Part shown: one piece after another, positions 1 through 6,473 of the stretch
Layout: each line of letters starts with the position of its first letter
Position numbering within the stretch: the stretch's first letter is position 1
Assembly: GCA_030833685.1 (NCBI GenBank)
Contig: JAURGS010000100.1
Coordinates: 1 to 8,827, forward strand
Reading direction: 5' to 3'
Length of the DNA: 8,827 nucleotides
Source of the DNA: Rhodoferax sp.
GTDB lineage: Bacteria; Pseudomonadota; Gammaproteobacteria; Burkholderiales; Burkholderiaceae_C
Program-made: the position numbers and the translations under genes
The notes under the pieces: model-generated
Database searches by the model: none
What the model saw: the letters and a program-made list of their open reading frames with translations, nothing else
What the model was told of the DNA's origin: nothing

Positions 1-2
1 CA

Positions 3-269
3 GGTCGCACCCTCCACGGCGCGTTGCTCGATGCCGAACTCTTGGCTGATGTGTACATCAACATGACCCGCGGCCAAGATGCTTTGATGATGGACCTGGG
101 AGGGGAGGCCGAGGGCGACAACGGCACCGCAGCGGGCATTGACCTGAGTCGTTTCAAACTCACCGTGCTCACCGCTAACGAGACGGAAACAGCGGCCCAC
201 CACAAAGTGCTTTCAGAAATCAACAAAGCCTGCGAATCCGGCAGCATCTGGGAGCGGGCCCCCACTTAA
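3..269 (+). CDS. dnaQ: DNA polymerase III epsilon subunit, C-terminal part (5' end outside window)
   Basis: This is the last 88 codons of the 3'-5' proofreading exonuclease of the replicative polymerase core. The frame is open from base 3 and reads GRTLHGALLDAELLADVYINMT. That is the Exo III motif of epsilon-type DEDDh exonucleases, with the catalytic His codon at 15-17 and the metal-binding Asp codon at 30-32. After the nuclease domain comes a variable acidic linker, then a tail ending in ERAPT. In epsilon proteins the corresponding C-terminal region contacts the alpha polymerase subunit. The apparent TTG start at position 24 is internal and not a real start. The stop codon lies about 18 bp before the tRNA -10 element, so tRNA transcription begins almost inside the end of this gene. 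The identification is firm; only the fragment is visible. Confidence 0.93.
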   Translation, partial: GRTLHGALLDAELLADVYINMTRGQDALMMDLGGEAEGDNGTAAGIDLSRFKLTVLTANETETAAHHKVLSEINKACESGSIWERAPT

Positions 270-293
270 AAGCGCGGATTCTCACGCTATAAT
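266..293 (+). promoter_or_regulatory. Promoter of tRNA-Val
   Basis: A perfect TATAAT -10 box lies at 288-293, 12 bp before the tRNA 5' end. The best -35 candidate is TTAAAA at 266-271 with a 16-bp spacer, overlapping the dnaQ stop codon; it is a poor match to TTGACA. The -10 is convincing and the -35 is weak. Confidence 0.6.
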
Positions 294-305
294 AGAAGGC
301 TACTT

Positions 306-380
306 GGGTGGTTAGCTCAGTGGTAGAGCACTGCCTTCACACGGCAGGGGTCACAGGTTCGAACCCTGTACCACCCACCA
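306..380 (+). tRNA. tRNA-Val (anticodon CAC)
   Basis: A complete cloverleaf can be folded. The acceptor strands GGGTGGT (306-312) and ACCACCC (370-376) pair fully, followed by discriminator A377 and an encoded CCA at 378-380. The D arm contains TAGCTCAGTGGTAGAGCA. The anticodon stem CTGCC/GGCAG (331-335/343-347) encloses loop TTCACAC, so the anticodon is CAC (338-340), reading GUG valine codons. The T arm has the canonical GGTTCGAACC core. It sits directly downstream of dnaQ with its own promoter and terminator. Confidence 0.97.
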
Positions 381-399
381 GTAATAAGCCAGTTAAATC

Positions 400-431
400 A
401 AGCACTTAGGAGCGATCCCAAGTGCTTTTTT
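400..431 (+). terminator. Rho-independent terminator after tRNA-Val
   Basis: The arms AAGCACTT (400-407) and AAGTGCTT (420-427) form a perfect 8-bp stem, with possible further G-C pairs inside (409-410 with 417-418). The stem runs into six T residues (426-431). It starts 20 bp after the CCA end of the tRNA, as expected for a single-tRNA transcription unit. Confidence 0.85.
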
Positions 432-670
432 ACGCCAAAAGTAGTATAAAAACGGTTTACTACTATTGTTATGTTTCTGCGCTAGTTTTGTTAGGTTTTC
501 TTGCTCGCCGTCCAATGCCGATTCTTACCAACAGTGGACTGAATATGCGAAGTCTGCTCAATCAAAAACCGATGAGCCAATCTCTCCTTTGAGAAATTAA
601 CCCATCTGTCTCAAACCATTTGAAGACGGACAATCATCCGCCAATAACGGTGTTATGAAAAGAGTCTGAC
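432..670. other. Non-coding interval between tRNA-Val and the small membrane protein gene
   Basis: No credible gene is visible here. The interval contains a 7-bp inverted repeat AGTAGTA/TACTACT (440-446 and 458-464, 11-nt loop, no T run after it) and copy 1 of the 76-bp repeat (558-633). On the minus strand a short open frame (491-580, TTG start) has a purine-rich AAAGGAGAGA stretch upstream, but the spacing to the start is only about 3 nt, so I do not call it a gene. A weak sigma70-like pair, TTGAAG (620-625) and AATAAC (643-648) with 17-bp spacing, could drive the downstream gene. Confidence 0.6.
558..633 (+). repeat. 76-bp direct repeat, copy 1
   Basis: The segment aligns without gaps to 2046-2121 at 65 of 76 positions. 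Both copies begin TCAATCAAAAACC and end CGGACAA. Read on the minus strand, the copy contains the equivalent of the last 14 codons of the DUF4864-type gene at 2077-2613. Here those codons do not belong to any gene: an in-frame TGA lies immediately before the block, and the stop found in copy 2 is a CAA codon. It may be a remnant of a duplicated gene end or one member of a dispersed repeat family. Only two copies are visible in the window. Confidence 0.85.
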
Positions 671-1027
671 ATGAAAAAAATGATGCAGCTTTCACTGATC
701 GTGAATATTCTGGTTCTCACCCCCGTGTGCTTGAGCTTGTTGCTGAATGCCCCCTGGGTACCTAATGGTTGGGGAGAATTCAGTCCGGCCCGGGGTATCT
801 TGCTCTCCATCTATATAGCCATCCTGGTGGTCTCGCTTGGACTGCTTTGGCGACAAGAGCCTGTTGCTGTGGCGGCCTTGCTCTTGGTGCAGGTGATTTA
901 CAAGATCACGACGCCATTGACCGTTGGTTCCCTGGAGAACCCCGTGGTCCTCAGTAACTTGCTTGTTGCAGTTGTACACGTCTCAACGTTGAGGCTGATA
1001 GTGCGAGAGCTTCGCAAAAGTCACTGA
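671..1027 (+). CDS. Small multi-pass membrane protein of unknown function (118 aa)
   Basis: I recognise no named family with certainty. The protein is strongly hydrophobic, with about four predicted transmembrane segments: roughly residues 7-27, 40-60, 64-83 and 90-110. A short loop rich in W, P and G (about 28-38, APWVPNGWGEF) lies between the first two. The C-terminus is basic (RELRKSH), which suggests a cytoplasmic end. The third helix contains Gln and Lys (LLLVQVIYKITTPLTVG), the most distinctive stretch. The ATG at 671 is favoured over those at 680 and 683 because GAAAAGAG (657-664) sits 6 bp upstream. The gene is convergent with the reductase gene, 28 bp away, so the two are separate units. 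Similar small proteins occur in Comamonadaceae as hypotheticals, as far as I recall. No role can be assigned. Confidence 0.75.
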   Translation: MKKMMQLSLIVNILVLTPVCLSLLLNAPWVPNGWGEFSPARGILLSIYIAILVVSLGLLWRQEPVAVAALLLVQVIYKITTPLTVGSLENPVVLSNLLVAVVHVSTLRLIVRELRKSH

Positions 1028-1034
1028 TGCCAGA

Positions 1035-1071
1035 GGGTCCTGAAAGGTCTGTTCCTCAGGGCCTGGTTTTT
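1035..1071 (+). terminator. Probable terminator of the small membrane protein gene
   Basis: GGGTCCTGA (1035-1043) pairs with TCAGGGCCT (1056-1064) as a 9-bp stem with two G-T wobbles and a 12-nt loop. Five T residues follow at 1067-1071 after GG. It begins 8 bp past the stop codon. Its 3' arm lies inside the end of the convergent reductase gene. There is no T run on the minus strand, so it appears to work rightward only. Confidence 0.45.
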
Positions 1072-1979
1072 GCCCGCATGGCTTGAATCGCCATATGCGT
1101 ATGCGCTACTTCCAAAAGCGGTGTGGGGCAGGCCAGGCGGTGGCCTTTGCGAATCATGGCACCCAGGATGTGATCGTGCTCGGTCCGCTGGCCGTCCAAC
1201 AGATCTCTGAGCATGGATGCGGTGAACGATGATCCGGAGGCGGTGAGCATCTCGACGGCTTTGGCGGCGGCTTCGGCACCGATGGTGTGGCCGTTGGCAT
1301 GGGCCACACGGCAACATTCCTCGAACATCTGCACCGTCGTTGCCTTGCCGTAAGGCGTTGCCACAATGTCTCCGACCGAACCACGGCACAAGGTGGTCAT
1401 GCCCGCCAGAGTGGCCAAAAAGACCCACTTGTCCCAGAGTACCTGTTCGATGTCGTCGGCTAGGACGCTGTCGAAGGGGGCCTTCCTGCACAGTGCGATG
1501 AAGTCCGAGGCGAGTTGTTGATGTGAAGGGTGTCGGGCCCCAACAGTCAGTCGGTGCATCTCGGTCAGTTGGCGAATGGCGCCTTCAGGTGTGATCGTGG
1601 CCGCGATGTGGGCCACGCCACCCATGACGCGTTCCTGACCCAGCATCGTATCCAGTGTGTCCAGATGATCCCATCCGTTCAAAAAGGGCAGAACCGTGCC
1701 TTGGCCCAACGCGCCTTTCAATGACTGCAAGGCGTCGTCCAGGTCGTAGGACTTGGGCGCCAGCAGGATCAGGTCGTATTCGGGCTGGACGTCTTTTGCA
1801 GTGATGGTCCGTGGCTGCACCACAAAAGCACCCTGCGGGGTTTCTACCCGAAGCCCTTGGGCATCGATGCGCGCCTTTCGCTGGTCACGCAGCAGGTAGG
1901 TGACGTTGGCCCCAGCCCGGATCAGGTGGGCGCCGAAATAACCGCCAATGCTTCCGGCGCCGAGGATTAGGATGTTCAT
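1056..1979 (-). CDS. 2-dehydropantoate 2-reductase family protein (PanE/ApbA, 307 aa)
   Basis: The family reduces ketopantoate to pantoate with NADPH in pantothenate/CoA synthesis, in the cytoplasm. The N-terminus MNILILGAGSIGGYFG holds the GxGxxG dinucleotide-binding turn (G7-G12) of the Rossmann domain. Residues matching the catalytic set of the family are visible: N101 in FLNG, K184 in LWDKW and E267 in RTEHDH, the last corresponding to the ketopantoate-binding Glu of the C-terminal helical domain. The length is normal. On the minus strand AAAAGG lies about 8 nt before the ATG, which supports this start. Many bacteria carry several PanE-like paralogues, some acting on other 2-keto acids, so the substrate is not certain; no other pantothenate gene is nearby. 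The upstream neighbour, 97 bp away on the same strand, is the DUF4864-type gene. Confidence 0.88.
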   Translation of the reverse strand: MNILILGAGSIGGYFGAHLIRAGANVTYLLRDQRKARIDAQGLRVETPQGAFVVQPRTITAKDVQPEYDLILLAPKSYDLDDALQSLKGALGQGTVLPFLNGWDHLDTLDTMLGQERVMGGVAHIAATITPEGAIRQLTEMHRLTVGARHPSHQQLASDFIALCRKAPFDSVLADDIEQVLWDKWVFLATLAGMTTLCRGSVGDIVATPYGKATTVQMFEECCRVAHANGHTIGAEAAAKAVEMLTASGSSFTASMLRDLLDGQRTEHDHILGAMIRKGHRLACPTPLLEVAHTHMAIQAMRAKTRP

Positions 1980-2045
1980 GGGTGAGACCTTTTCCGTTCA
2001 AAGTGCGCCGGTGTATTCACCGCGTGCTGGGTAGGCGAGGCTGAT

Positions 2046-2121
2046 TCAATCAAAAACCAATGAACCAATATCTCTTTTAATAAATTAACTCATCTGTCGT
2101 ATACCATTTGAAGGCGGACAA
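2046..2121 (+). repeat. 76-bp direct repeat, copy 2
   Basis: This is the second copy of the repeat at 558-633, in the same orientation and 85% identical without gaps. It covers the last 14 codons and stop of the DUF4864-type gene plus 31 bp of the spacer before the reductase gene. Beyond the 76-bp core, towards lower coordinates, the two loci still match at 22 of 48 ungapped positions, above chance, so the original repeat may have been longer. On the minus strand both copies preserve TTCAAA, 17 bp, GTTAAT (2112-2107 and 2089-2084 here), a weak sigma70-like pattern that in this copy would point at the reductase gene. Confidence 0.85.
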
Positions 2122-2613
2122 AGCCCATGTTTGGGAGCTCTTAGCCCTCAACACACAGCCAGCAATTAGCCATGACGTACCCTGGCCAGACGCTGGTTCC
2201 AAACGATACACAGCAACCCATTCACTCCCTTGCGCATCCGTCATCGCAACTGGTTGGATGATGGCTGCGCCATCGGACTCAGGTACAAGAAATGTTACAG
2301 ACGCGGGTCTGTAGACTACTGGGTAACTGCTTTTCACCATCTGCAAAAACTTCTCTGGCGTACCAAACATGGCTTTAATATTTGGGGCTGCGTAAGAAAA
2401 CGCAAGCGACGCGTCGTCAGCAGCAAAAGCATCGAGTTGGGCCTGAACAACCATAGCAATTGAGATGGCGTTTGTTTGGGAAACAGTTGGGCTGCTGGCA
2501 AGCAACACGTGGTGTAGGCCGTTCTTTTGCAATTGGGCCGAGGGCTGCACTGTAGCCATGGCCACCTCACTCACAAAGCAACACAGCAGCACAGAAGAAA
2601 GCATTTTTGCCAT
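2077..2613 (-). CDS. Exported DUF4864-domain protein (178 aa)
   Basis: The function is unknown. The core from about residue 50 to 155 (QLDAFAADD, AFSYAAPNIKAMFG, FLQMVKSSYPVVYRP, WLIAGCVL) matches my recollection of the DUF4864 family, small secreted or periplasmic proteins. I place the start at the ATG at 2613, not the GTG at 2649. AGCGAGG lies 6 nt before the ATG, and the protein then begins with a normal signal peptide: MAKM, a hydrophobic stretch, cleavage likely after AMA at residue 20. The longer version would put 12 extra residues before it. The final 14 residues (LSAFKWYTTDELIY) are encoded by copy 2 of the 76-bp repeat, and DUF4864 proteins as I know them end soon after the GC.L motif. 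The tail may therefore be acquired, with the native stop lost. A GTCGCA/TGCGAC inverted repeat lies 59 bp upstream. Confidence 0.72.
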   Translation of the reverse strand: MAKMLSSVLLCCFVSEVAMATVQPSAQLQKNGLHHVLLASSPTVSQTNAISIAMVVQAQLDAFAADDASLAFSYAAPNIKAMFGTPEKFLQMVKSSYPVVYRPASVTFLVPESDGAAIIQPVAMTDAQGSEWVAVYRLEPASGQGTSWLIAGCVLRAKSSQTWALSAFKWYTTDELIY

Positions 2614-2840
2614 ACCGAACCTCGCTCTAAACGTAACAAAACTATGCACCCAATGCCCTGGTAGCGTTGACGTCGCAGATGCGACCTAACCACTGCAAAG
2701 GTTATTACCGTGCGCCTTTTACGCAAAAAGAACGTCAATGAGGAATTGAAAGCGATTGTCTAATTGAGATAGCTACACAAACTTTCTCTCACTCACACTG
2801 GATCAGTTTTTAAACGCAGGTCAAGATGAAGTGACCCGAC
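2614..2840. other. Intergenic interval between the DUF4864 gene and the sugar operon
   Basis: No gene is seen. It should hold the promoter of the leftward DUF4864-type gene, but no strong sigma70 pair is evident. A perfect inverted repeat GTCGCA-GA-TGCGAC occupies 2672-2685 and could be an operator or a small hairpin. At the right edge ACCCGA/TCGGGT (2834-2839 and 2845-2850) forms a 6-bp hairpin that spans the ATPase stop codon (2841-2843). No T run follows on the minus strand, so it is not a standard intrinsic terminator. Confidence 0.5.
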
Positions 2841-3974
2841 TTACTCGGGTAAATCAACCGTTCGGTGGCATGACCGCTCGGTGCGGTCGAATACGTGAAT
2901 CAGTGACTCTGGCAGAACGACGTGTGTCGTTTGACCGACCGTCTCGCGGGCGGTGCCATCGACGCGGATGGTAATCGGGTTATCTTGCCCGCTGATGTCA
3001 ACGTAGATGAGTGAGGCTTCACCCAACTTTTCGATGTGGCTGATGGTGCCAGGGAGGCTGTTTTGCGTGGGCGCAGTGGCGAGTTGCATGTCCTCGGGTC
3101 GACAACCCAGGTGGACTGTATCGCCAGCGTTGAGCGTGTGCGTGTCGACGCAGGCTTGCAGGTTCGATGTGCCAATGCCGATCGTGCTGCGCTGTGCGTG
3201 TGGCATGGTGAGCGTCGCTGGCAGGATGTTCATTTTGGGTGAACCGATGAACTCGGCAACAAACAGGCTCGCCGGGCGGTGGTAGAGCGTCAGTGGGCTA
3301 CCCACTTGTGCGATCGAGCCGTGTTTGGCGATGCGCTCGCCGGTGTGCAGCAGCACGATTTTGTCGGCCAAGGTCATGGCTTCAACTTGGTCGTGCGTGA
3401 CGTAGATCATGCTGGCTGAACCAATGCGCTGGTGCAAACGCGCGATCTCCAAACGCGTCTGCACGCGCAGGGCGGCATCGAGGTTAGAGAGGGGTTCGTC
3501 AAACAAGAAAACGCGGGGCTCTTTGACGATGGCACGCCCAATCGCAACCCGTTGGCGCTGTCCACCCGAGAGCGCTTTGGGCAGTCGATCGAGCAGGGGG
3601 GTGAGTTGCAGCAATTCCGCCGCTTCATCGACTTTGCGTGTAATGGCTTTTTTGTCGGAACCCAATACTTGCAGACCAAACGCCATGTTTTCGCGCACCG
3701 TCATGTGCGGGTACAGGGCGTAGCTTTGGAAAACCATGGCAACGCCGCGCTTGGCGGGTGGCAGGTCGTTGACGCGCTCGTCCCCAATCAGGATGTCACC
3801 ACTTGTGATGTCTTCAAGTCCCGCCACCATGCGCAACAGGGTTGACTTTCCGCAACCTGATGGCCCGACGAAAACACAAAACTCACCATGTTCGATGACT
3901 AAATTGGCATCGTTGATGGTCAAGGCTTGCGGTGTGTAACGCTTGCTGACGTTTCGAAATTCAATTTTTGACAT
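2841..3974 (-). CDS. Sugar ABC transporter ATP-binding protein, MalK/UgpC type (377 aa)
   Basis: This is the ATPase that powers the permease pair encoded upstream in the operon, acting as a cytoplasmic dimer. All nucleotide-binding motifs are intact: Walker A GPSGCGKST (37-45), Q-loop Q83 in FQSYALYPH, signature LSGGQ (135-139), Walker B VFLFDE (155-160, catalytic E160), D-loop SNLD (163-166) and switch His194 in VTHD. From about residue 235 the chain has the MalK-type regulatory region (FVAEFIGSPKMNILPA) with OB/TOBE-like strands, usual for CUT1 sugar importers. The length is typical. It corresponds to AglK by position, last in the operon and 18 bp after the glucosidase gene. No good ribosome-binding site is visible before the ATG, so translation may depend on coupling with the preceding gene. 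Automated pipelines often label such proteins UgpC; the context argues for an alpha-glucoside, not glycerol phosphate. Confidence 0.93.
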   Translation of the reverse strand: MSKIEFRNVSKRYTPQALTINDANLVIEHGEFCVFVGPSGCGKSTLLRMVAGLEDITSGDILIGDERVNDLPPAKRGVAMVFQSYALYPHMTVRENMAFGLQVLGSDKKAITRKVDEAAELLQLTPLLDRLPKALSGGQRQRVAIGRAIVKEPRVFLFDEPLSNLDAALRVQTRLEIARLHQRIGSASMIYVTHDQVEAMTLADKIVLLHTGERIAKHGSIAQVGSPLTLYHRPASLFVAEFIGSPKMNILPATLTMPHAQRSTIGIGTSNLQACVDTHTLNAGDTVHLGCRPEDMQLATAPTQNSLPGTISHIEKLGEASLIYVDISGQDNPITIRVDGTARETVGQTTHVVLPESLIHVFDRTERSCHRTVDLPE

Positions 3975-3992
3975 GGTGACAGGATCTGGTTT

Positions 3993-5630
3993 TCAGGGCG
4001 CCGCGAAAATGCCGCCCCAGGGTTCAAAGTGCACGACAGCTTGTTTGATGACAGCACCGCTGACAGCGCTTCCGCTGACGGCGCAGGCTTGCGCAAATTC
4101 ACTGCAGAGCTCCCATAGCACAGGCTTATCGCTGAAGTTGAATGCACAGAGTAGCTTTTGTTCGGCAGACTCCCGAACAAAGGCCAGGACTTGCGGGTGC
4201 GCTGGTAAGAGGTGCATGTTGCCTTTAATCAGCGCGTTTTGCTGACGGCGCCAGTGCAGCAAGTTCTGATAAAACTTCAGTAGGCTGCCTTCGCTGACTT
4301 GTTGCTTGTTGACGGCCAAAGGCTTATGGGTGCTGGCGACGGGCAGCCAGGTTTGGCCTGAGCCGAAGCCGCCATTTTCGGCACTGGCATCCCAAACCAT
4401 GGGGGTTCGGCAGCCGTCACGGCCTTTGAACTCTGGCCACATGGTGATGCCGTAGGGGTCCTGCAGGTCTTCGAAGGCGATGTCCGCTTCCGGCAAACCC
4501 AACTCATCACCTTGGTATAAGCAGGGGGTGCCACGCACGCTCATTTGGAGTGCTGCCGCAAGTTGCAACAAGCGGGGGTCTGGGTCGGCGCCACCCCATC
4601 GCGTGGCGACTCGTGTGACATCGTGGTTGGACAGTGCCCAGCAGGGCCAACCATCGCCAACCAAATTTAAAAAGCGTGCAAATAGCTGGTGCAGGTAGGG
4701 TGCGGTGTGTTGCGTACCCAGTAGGTCGAAGCAATACGCCATGTGGAGTTTGTCGCCGCCGCGTGTGTATTCAGCCATGCGACCGATCCCGTCGTCGTCC
4801 CCGATTTCACCGACCATGGTGGTGTTGGGGTAGCTGTCGAGCAAGGCCCGCAGGCGCTGCAGGAACACGAGGTTTTCGGGTTGGCTTTTATCGAATTTGT
4901 GCCATTGCCAACCGTAGGGGTTGGCGGCGTTCACCGCTGGGTCCTCACCGGTTGGGCGTCCCCGTGGCGGATTGGATTCAAGCGATTTGCTGTGGAAATA
5001 GAAGTTTGCAGTGTCGAGGCGATAACCATCGACGCCCAAGTCGAGCCAGAAGCGGACGTCATCGAGCAGGGCTTGCTGAACATCGGGGTTGTGGAAGTTG
5101 AGGTCGGGCTGCGACACCAAGAAGTTATGCATGTAGTACTGCATGCGACGGGTGTCCCATTGCCAGGCGCTTCCGCCAAAAATTGACAACCAGTTGTTGG
5201 GTGGGCCGCCATCTTCGTTGGCTTCAGCCCAGACGTACCAGTCTGCTTTGGGGTTGTCTTTACTGGCGCGGCTTTCTGCAAACCAAGGGTGTTGGTCGGA
5301 GGTGTGGGACAAGACTTGGTCGATCATGACCCGCAAGCCCAGCGCATGGGCTCGCTCGACCAGCGCCTTGAAGTCATCTAAGGTGCCGAACATCGGGTCG
5401 ACGTCGCGGTAATCCGACACGTCGTAGCCGAAGTCCTTCATAGGTGACTTGAAGAAGGGCGATAGCCAGATGCCATCGGCGCCCAGCTGGGCAATGTAGT
5501 CGAGGCGTTGCGTGATGCCAGGCAAGTCACCAATGCCGTCACCGTTGCTGTCTTGGTAAGACCGGGGATAAATTTGATACAGAACGCCGCCGCGCCACCA
5601 TTCGTTATTTGGGGCTTTTGAGATACTCAT
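3993..5630 (-). CDS. aglA: Cytoplasmic GH13 alpha-glucosidase (AglA-like, 545 aa)
   Basis: It hydrolyses alpha-glucosidic bonds of small oligosaccharides, releasing glucose. The conserved GH13 regions are present: WWRGGVLYQIYPRSYQDSNGDGIGDL at the N-terminus, the region I equivalent MIDQVLSH (102-109), QPDLN (174-178), nucleophile D206 in GYRLDTANF, acid/base E275 in MVGEIGD and transition-state D337 in SNHD. A C-terminal beta domain follows from about residue 465. There is no signal peptide, so it acts in the cytoplasm on imported sugar. The residue after the nucleophile is Thr207, as in yeast maltase (isomaltase has Val), suggesting alpha-1,4 preference. As I recall them, the three catalytic positions sit exactly 4 residues later than D202, E271 and D333 of the Halomonas GH13_23 enzyme, so GH13_23 is likely. 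The ATG lies 6 bp after the upstream permease stop, with AAAGG bridging the junction. Confidence 0.92.
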   Translation of the reverse strand: MSISKAPNNEWWRGGVLYQIYPRSYQDSNGDGIGDLPGITQRLDYIAQLGADGIWLSPFFKSPMKDFGYDVSDYRDVDPMFGTLDDFKALVERAHALGLRVMIDQVLSHTSDQHPWFAESRASKDNPKADWYVWAEANEDGGPPNNWLSIFGGSAWQWDTRRMQYYMHNFLVSQPDLNFHNPDVQQALLDDVRFWLDLGVDGYRLDTANFYFHSKSLESNPPRGRPTGEDPAVNAANPYGWQWHKFDKSQPENLVFLQRLRALLDSYPNTTMVGEIGDDDGIGRMAEYTRGGDKLHMAYCFDLLGTQHTAPYLHQLFARFLNLVGDGWPCWALSNHDVTRVATRWGGADPDPRLLQLAAALQMSVRGTPCLYQGDELGLPEADIAFEDLQDPYGITMWPEFKGRDGCRTPMVWDASAENGGFGSGQTWLPVASTHKPLAVNKQQVSEGSLLKFYQNLLHWRRQQNALIKGNMHLLPAHPQVLAFVRESAEQKLLCAFNFSDKPVLWELCSEFAQACAVSGSAVSGAVIKQAVVHFEPWGGIFAAP

Positions 5631-5636
5631 TTGGAT

Positions 5637-6473
5637 TTAGCCTTTAACAGCGCCAGCCGTGAGGCCAGACACGATTTTCTTTTGAAAGAGGAGAACGAGA
5701 AGCACCAGCGGCAGCGTCACGAGTACCGATGCGGCCATGATGTTGCCCCACGGAATGTCGTATTTGCTGGCGCCGGAAATCAGTGAGATAGAGACGGGTA
5801 CCGTGCGCTCGTTGTTGTCAAGCACGAAAGTCAGCGCAAATAAGAACTCGTTCCACGCAGCGATGAAGGCCAACAATCCGGTTGATACCAAAGCGGGCCA
5901 AAGCAATGGCATGAACACGTCTTTGATGATGCGGAAAGGGCCGCAACCGTCCATGATGGCGGCCTCCTCAAGCTCCTTGGGCAGCTGCTTCATAAAGGTG
6001 GTCAGCACCCACACTGTGAAAGGCAGGGTGAAGATCATGTAGGGCAACACCAAGCCCAGCGCCTTGTTGTAGATGCCCAATGCGCGGATGAGCTCGAACA
6101 TGCCAGCCAACACCGCGACCTGCGGAAACATCGAGACAGCCAACACCGAGGTGAGCAGCAAGCCGCGCCCCTTGAAGCTGATGCGCCCCAATGCATAGGC
6201 GGCGCTCACGCCGACGAGCAGCGACAGGGCTACCACCAACACGGACACCATGATCGAGTTCAGGATGTGGCGACCGAAAGGTTGCTCGGCGAGGGTAAAG
6301 AGAGAGATGTAGTTTTTCAGTGAGACGCTGCTGGGCAGTAAGCTGGGGTCAAACAGCGCTGAGCCGCTCTTGAAAGACGTTGAGATGGCATACACAAACG
6401 GAAACACCGACACCACGACAACCAATGCTGCCAGCGCGTAGATCGAGAAGGTTGCAAAGCGACTGCGATGCAT
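5637..6473 (-). CDS. Sugar ABC transporter permease, second subunit (AglG/MalG-like, 278 aa)
   Basis: It is an inner-membrane subunit of the importer. Six hydrophobic segments are visible at about residues 8-30, 70-95, 104-127, 138-160, 193-217 and 245-265. The cytoplasmic EAA loop that docks on the ATPase is intact (EEAAIMDGCG, 169-178, then IIKDVFMPLL). The start is the ATG at 6473, not the upstream one at 6524: it forms TGATG with the stop of the first permease, GGAGAAG lies about 4 nt ahead, and the chain then begins directly before the first helix. The longer reading adds 17 His/Arg-rich residues translated from the end of the neighbouring gene. The protein belongs to the MalG-type half of CUT1 permeases. 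The substrate is inferred from the operon. Confidence 0.92.
   Translation of the reverse strand: MHRSRFATFSIYALAALVVVVSVFPFVYAISTSFKSGSALFDPSLLPSSVSLKNYISLFTLAEQPFGRHILNSIMVSVLVVALSLLVGVSAAYALGRISFKGRGLLLTSVLAVSMFPQVAVLAGMFELIRALGIYNKALGLVLPYMIFTLPFTVWVLTTFMKQLPKELEEAAIMDGCGPFRIIKDVFMPLLWPALVSTGLLAFIAAWNEFLFALTFVLDNNERTVPVSISLISGASKYDIPWGNIMAASVLVTLPLVLLVLLFQKKIVSGLTAGAVKG

Noticed and set aside
306..380. tRNA-Val as an integration (att) site
   Set aside because: I looked for a second copy of the tRNA 3' end elsewhere in the window and found none beyond 8-base chance matches, and there is no integrase gene.
440..464. AGTAGTA/TACTACT hairpin as a second terminator
   Set aside because: The stem is AT-rich and short, has an 11-nt loop and no T run; the proper terminator is at 400-431.
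491..580. Possible 29-residue small protein on the minus strand with TTG start
   Set aside because: The AGGAG-like stretch is only about 3 nt from the start codon, the start is TTG, and most of the conserved part belongs to the repeat; more likely a repeat remnant.
1021..1491. 156-codon minus-strand frame overlapping the reductase gene
   Set aside because: It is an out-of-frame shadow of the PanE-family gene, rich in Arg, His and Gly, with no domain.
3432..3845. 137-codon open frame opposite the ATPase gene
   Set aside because: It is antisense to an intact ABC ATPase with all motifs, has no recognisable domain, and is explained by the codon bias of the real gene.
4743..5186. 147-codon and 155-codon open frames opposite the alpha-glucosidase
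   Set aside because: They overlap each other and the GH13 catalytic core and have shadow-like composition; no ribosome-binding site or family match is apparent.
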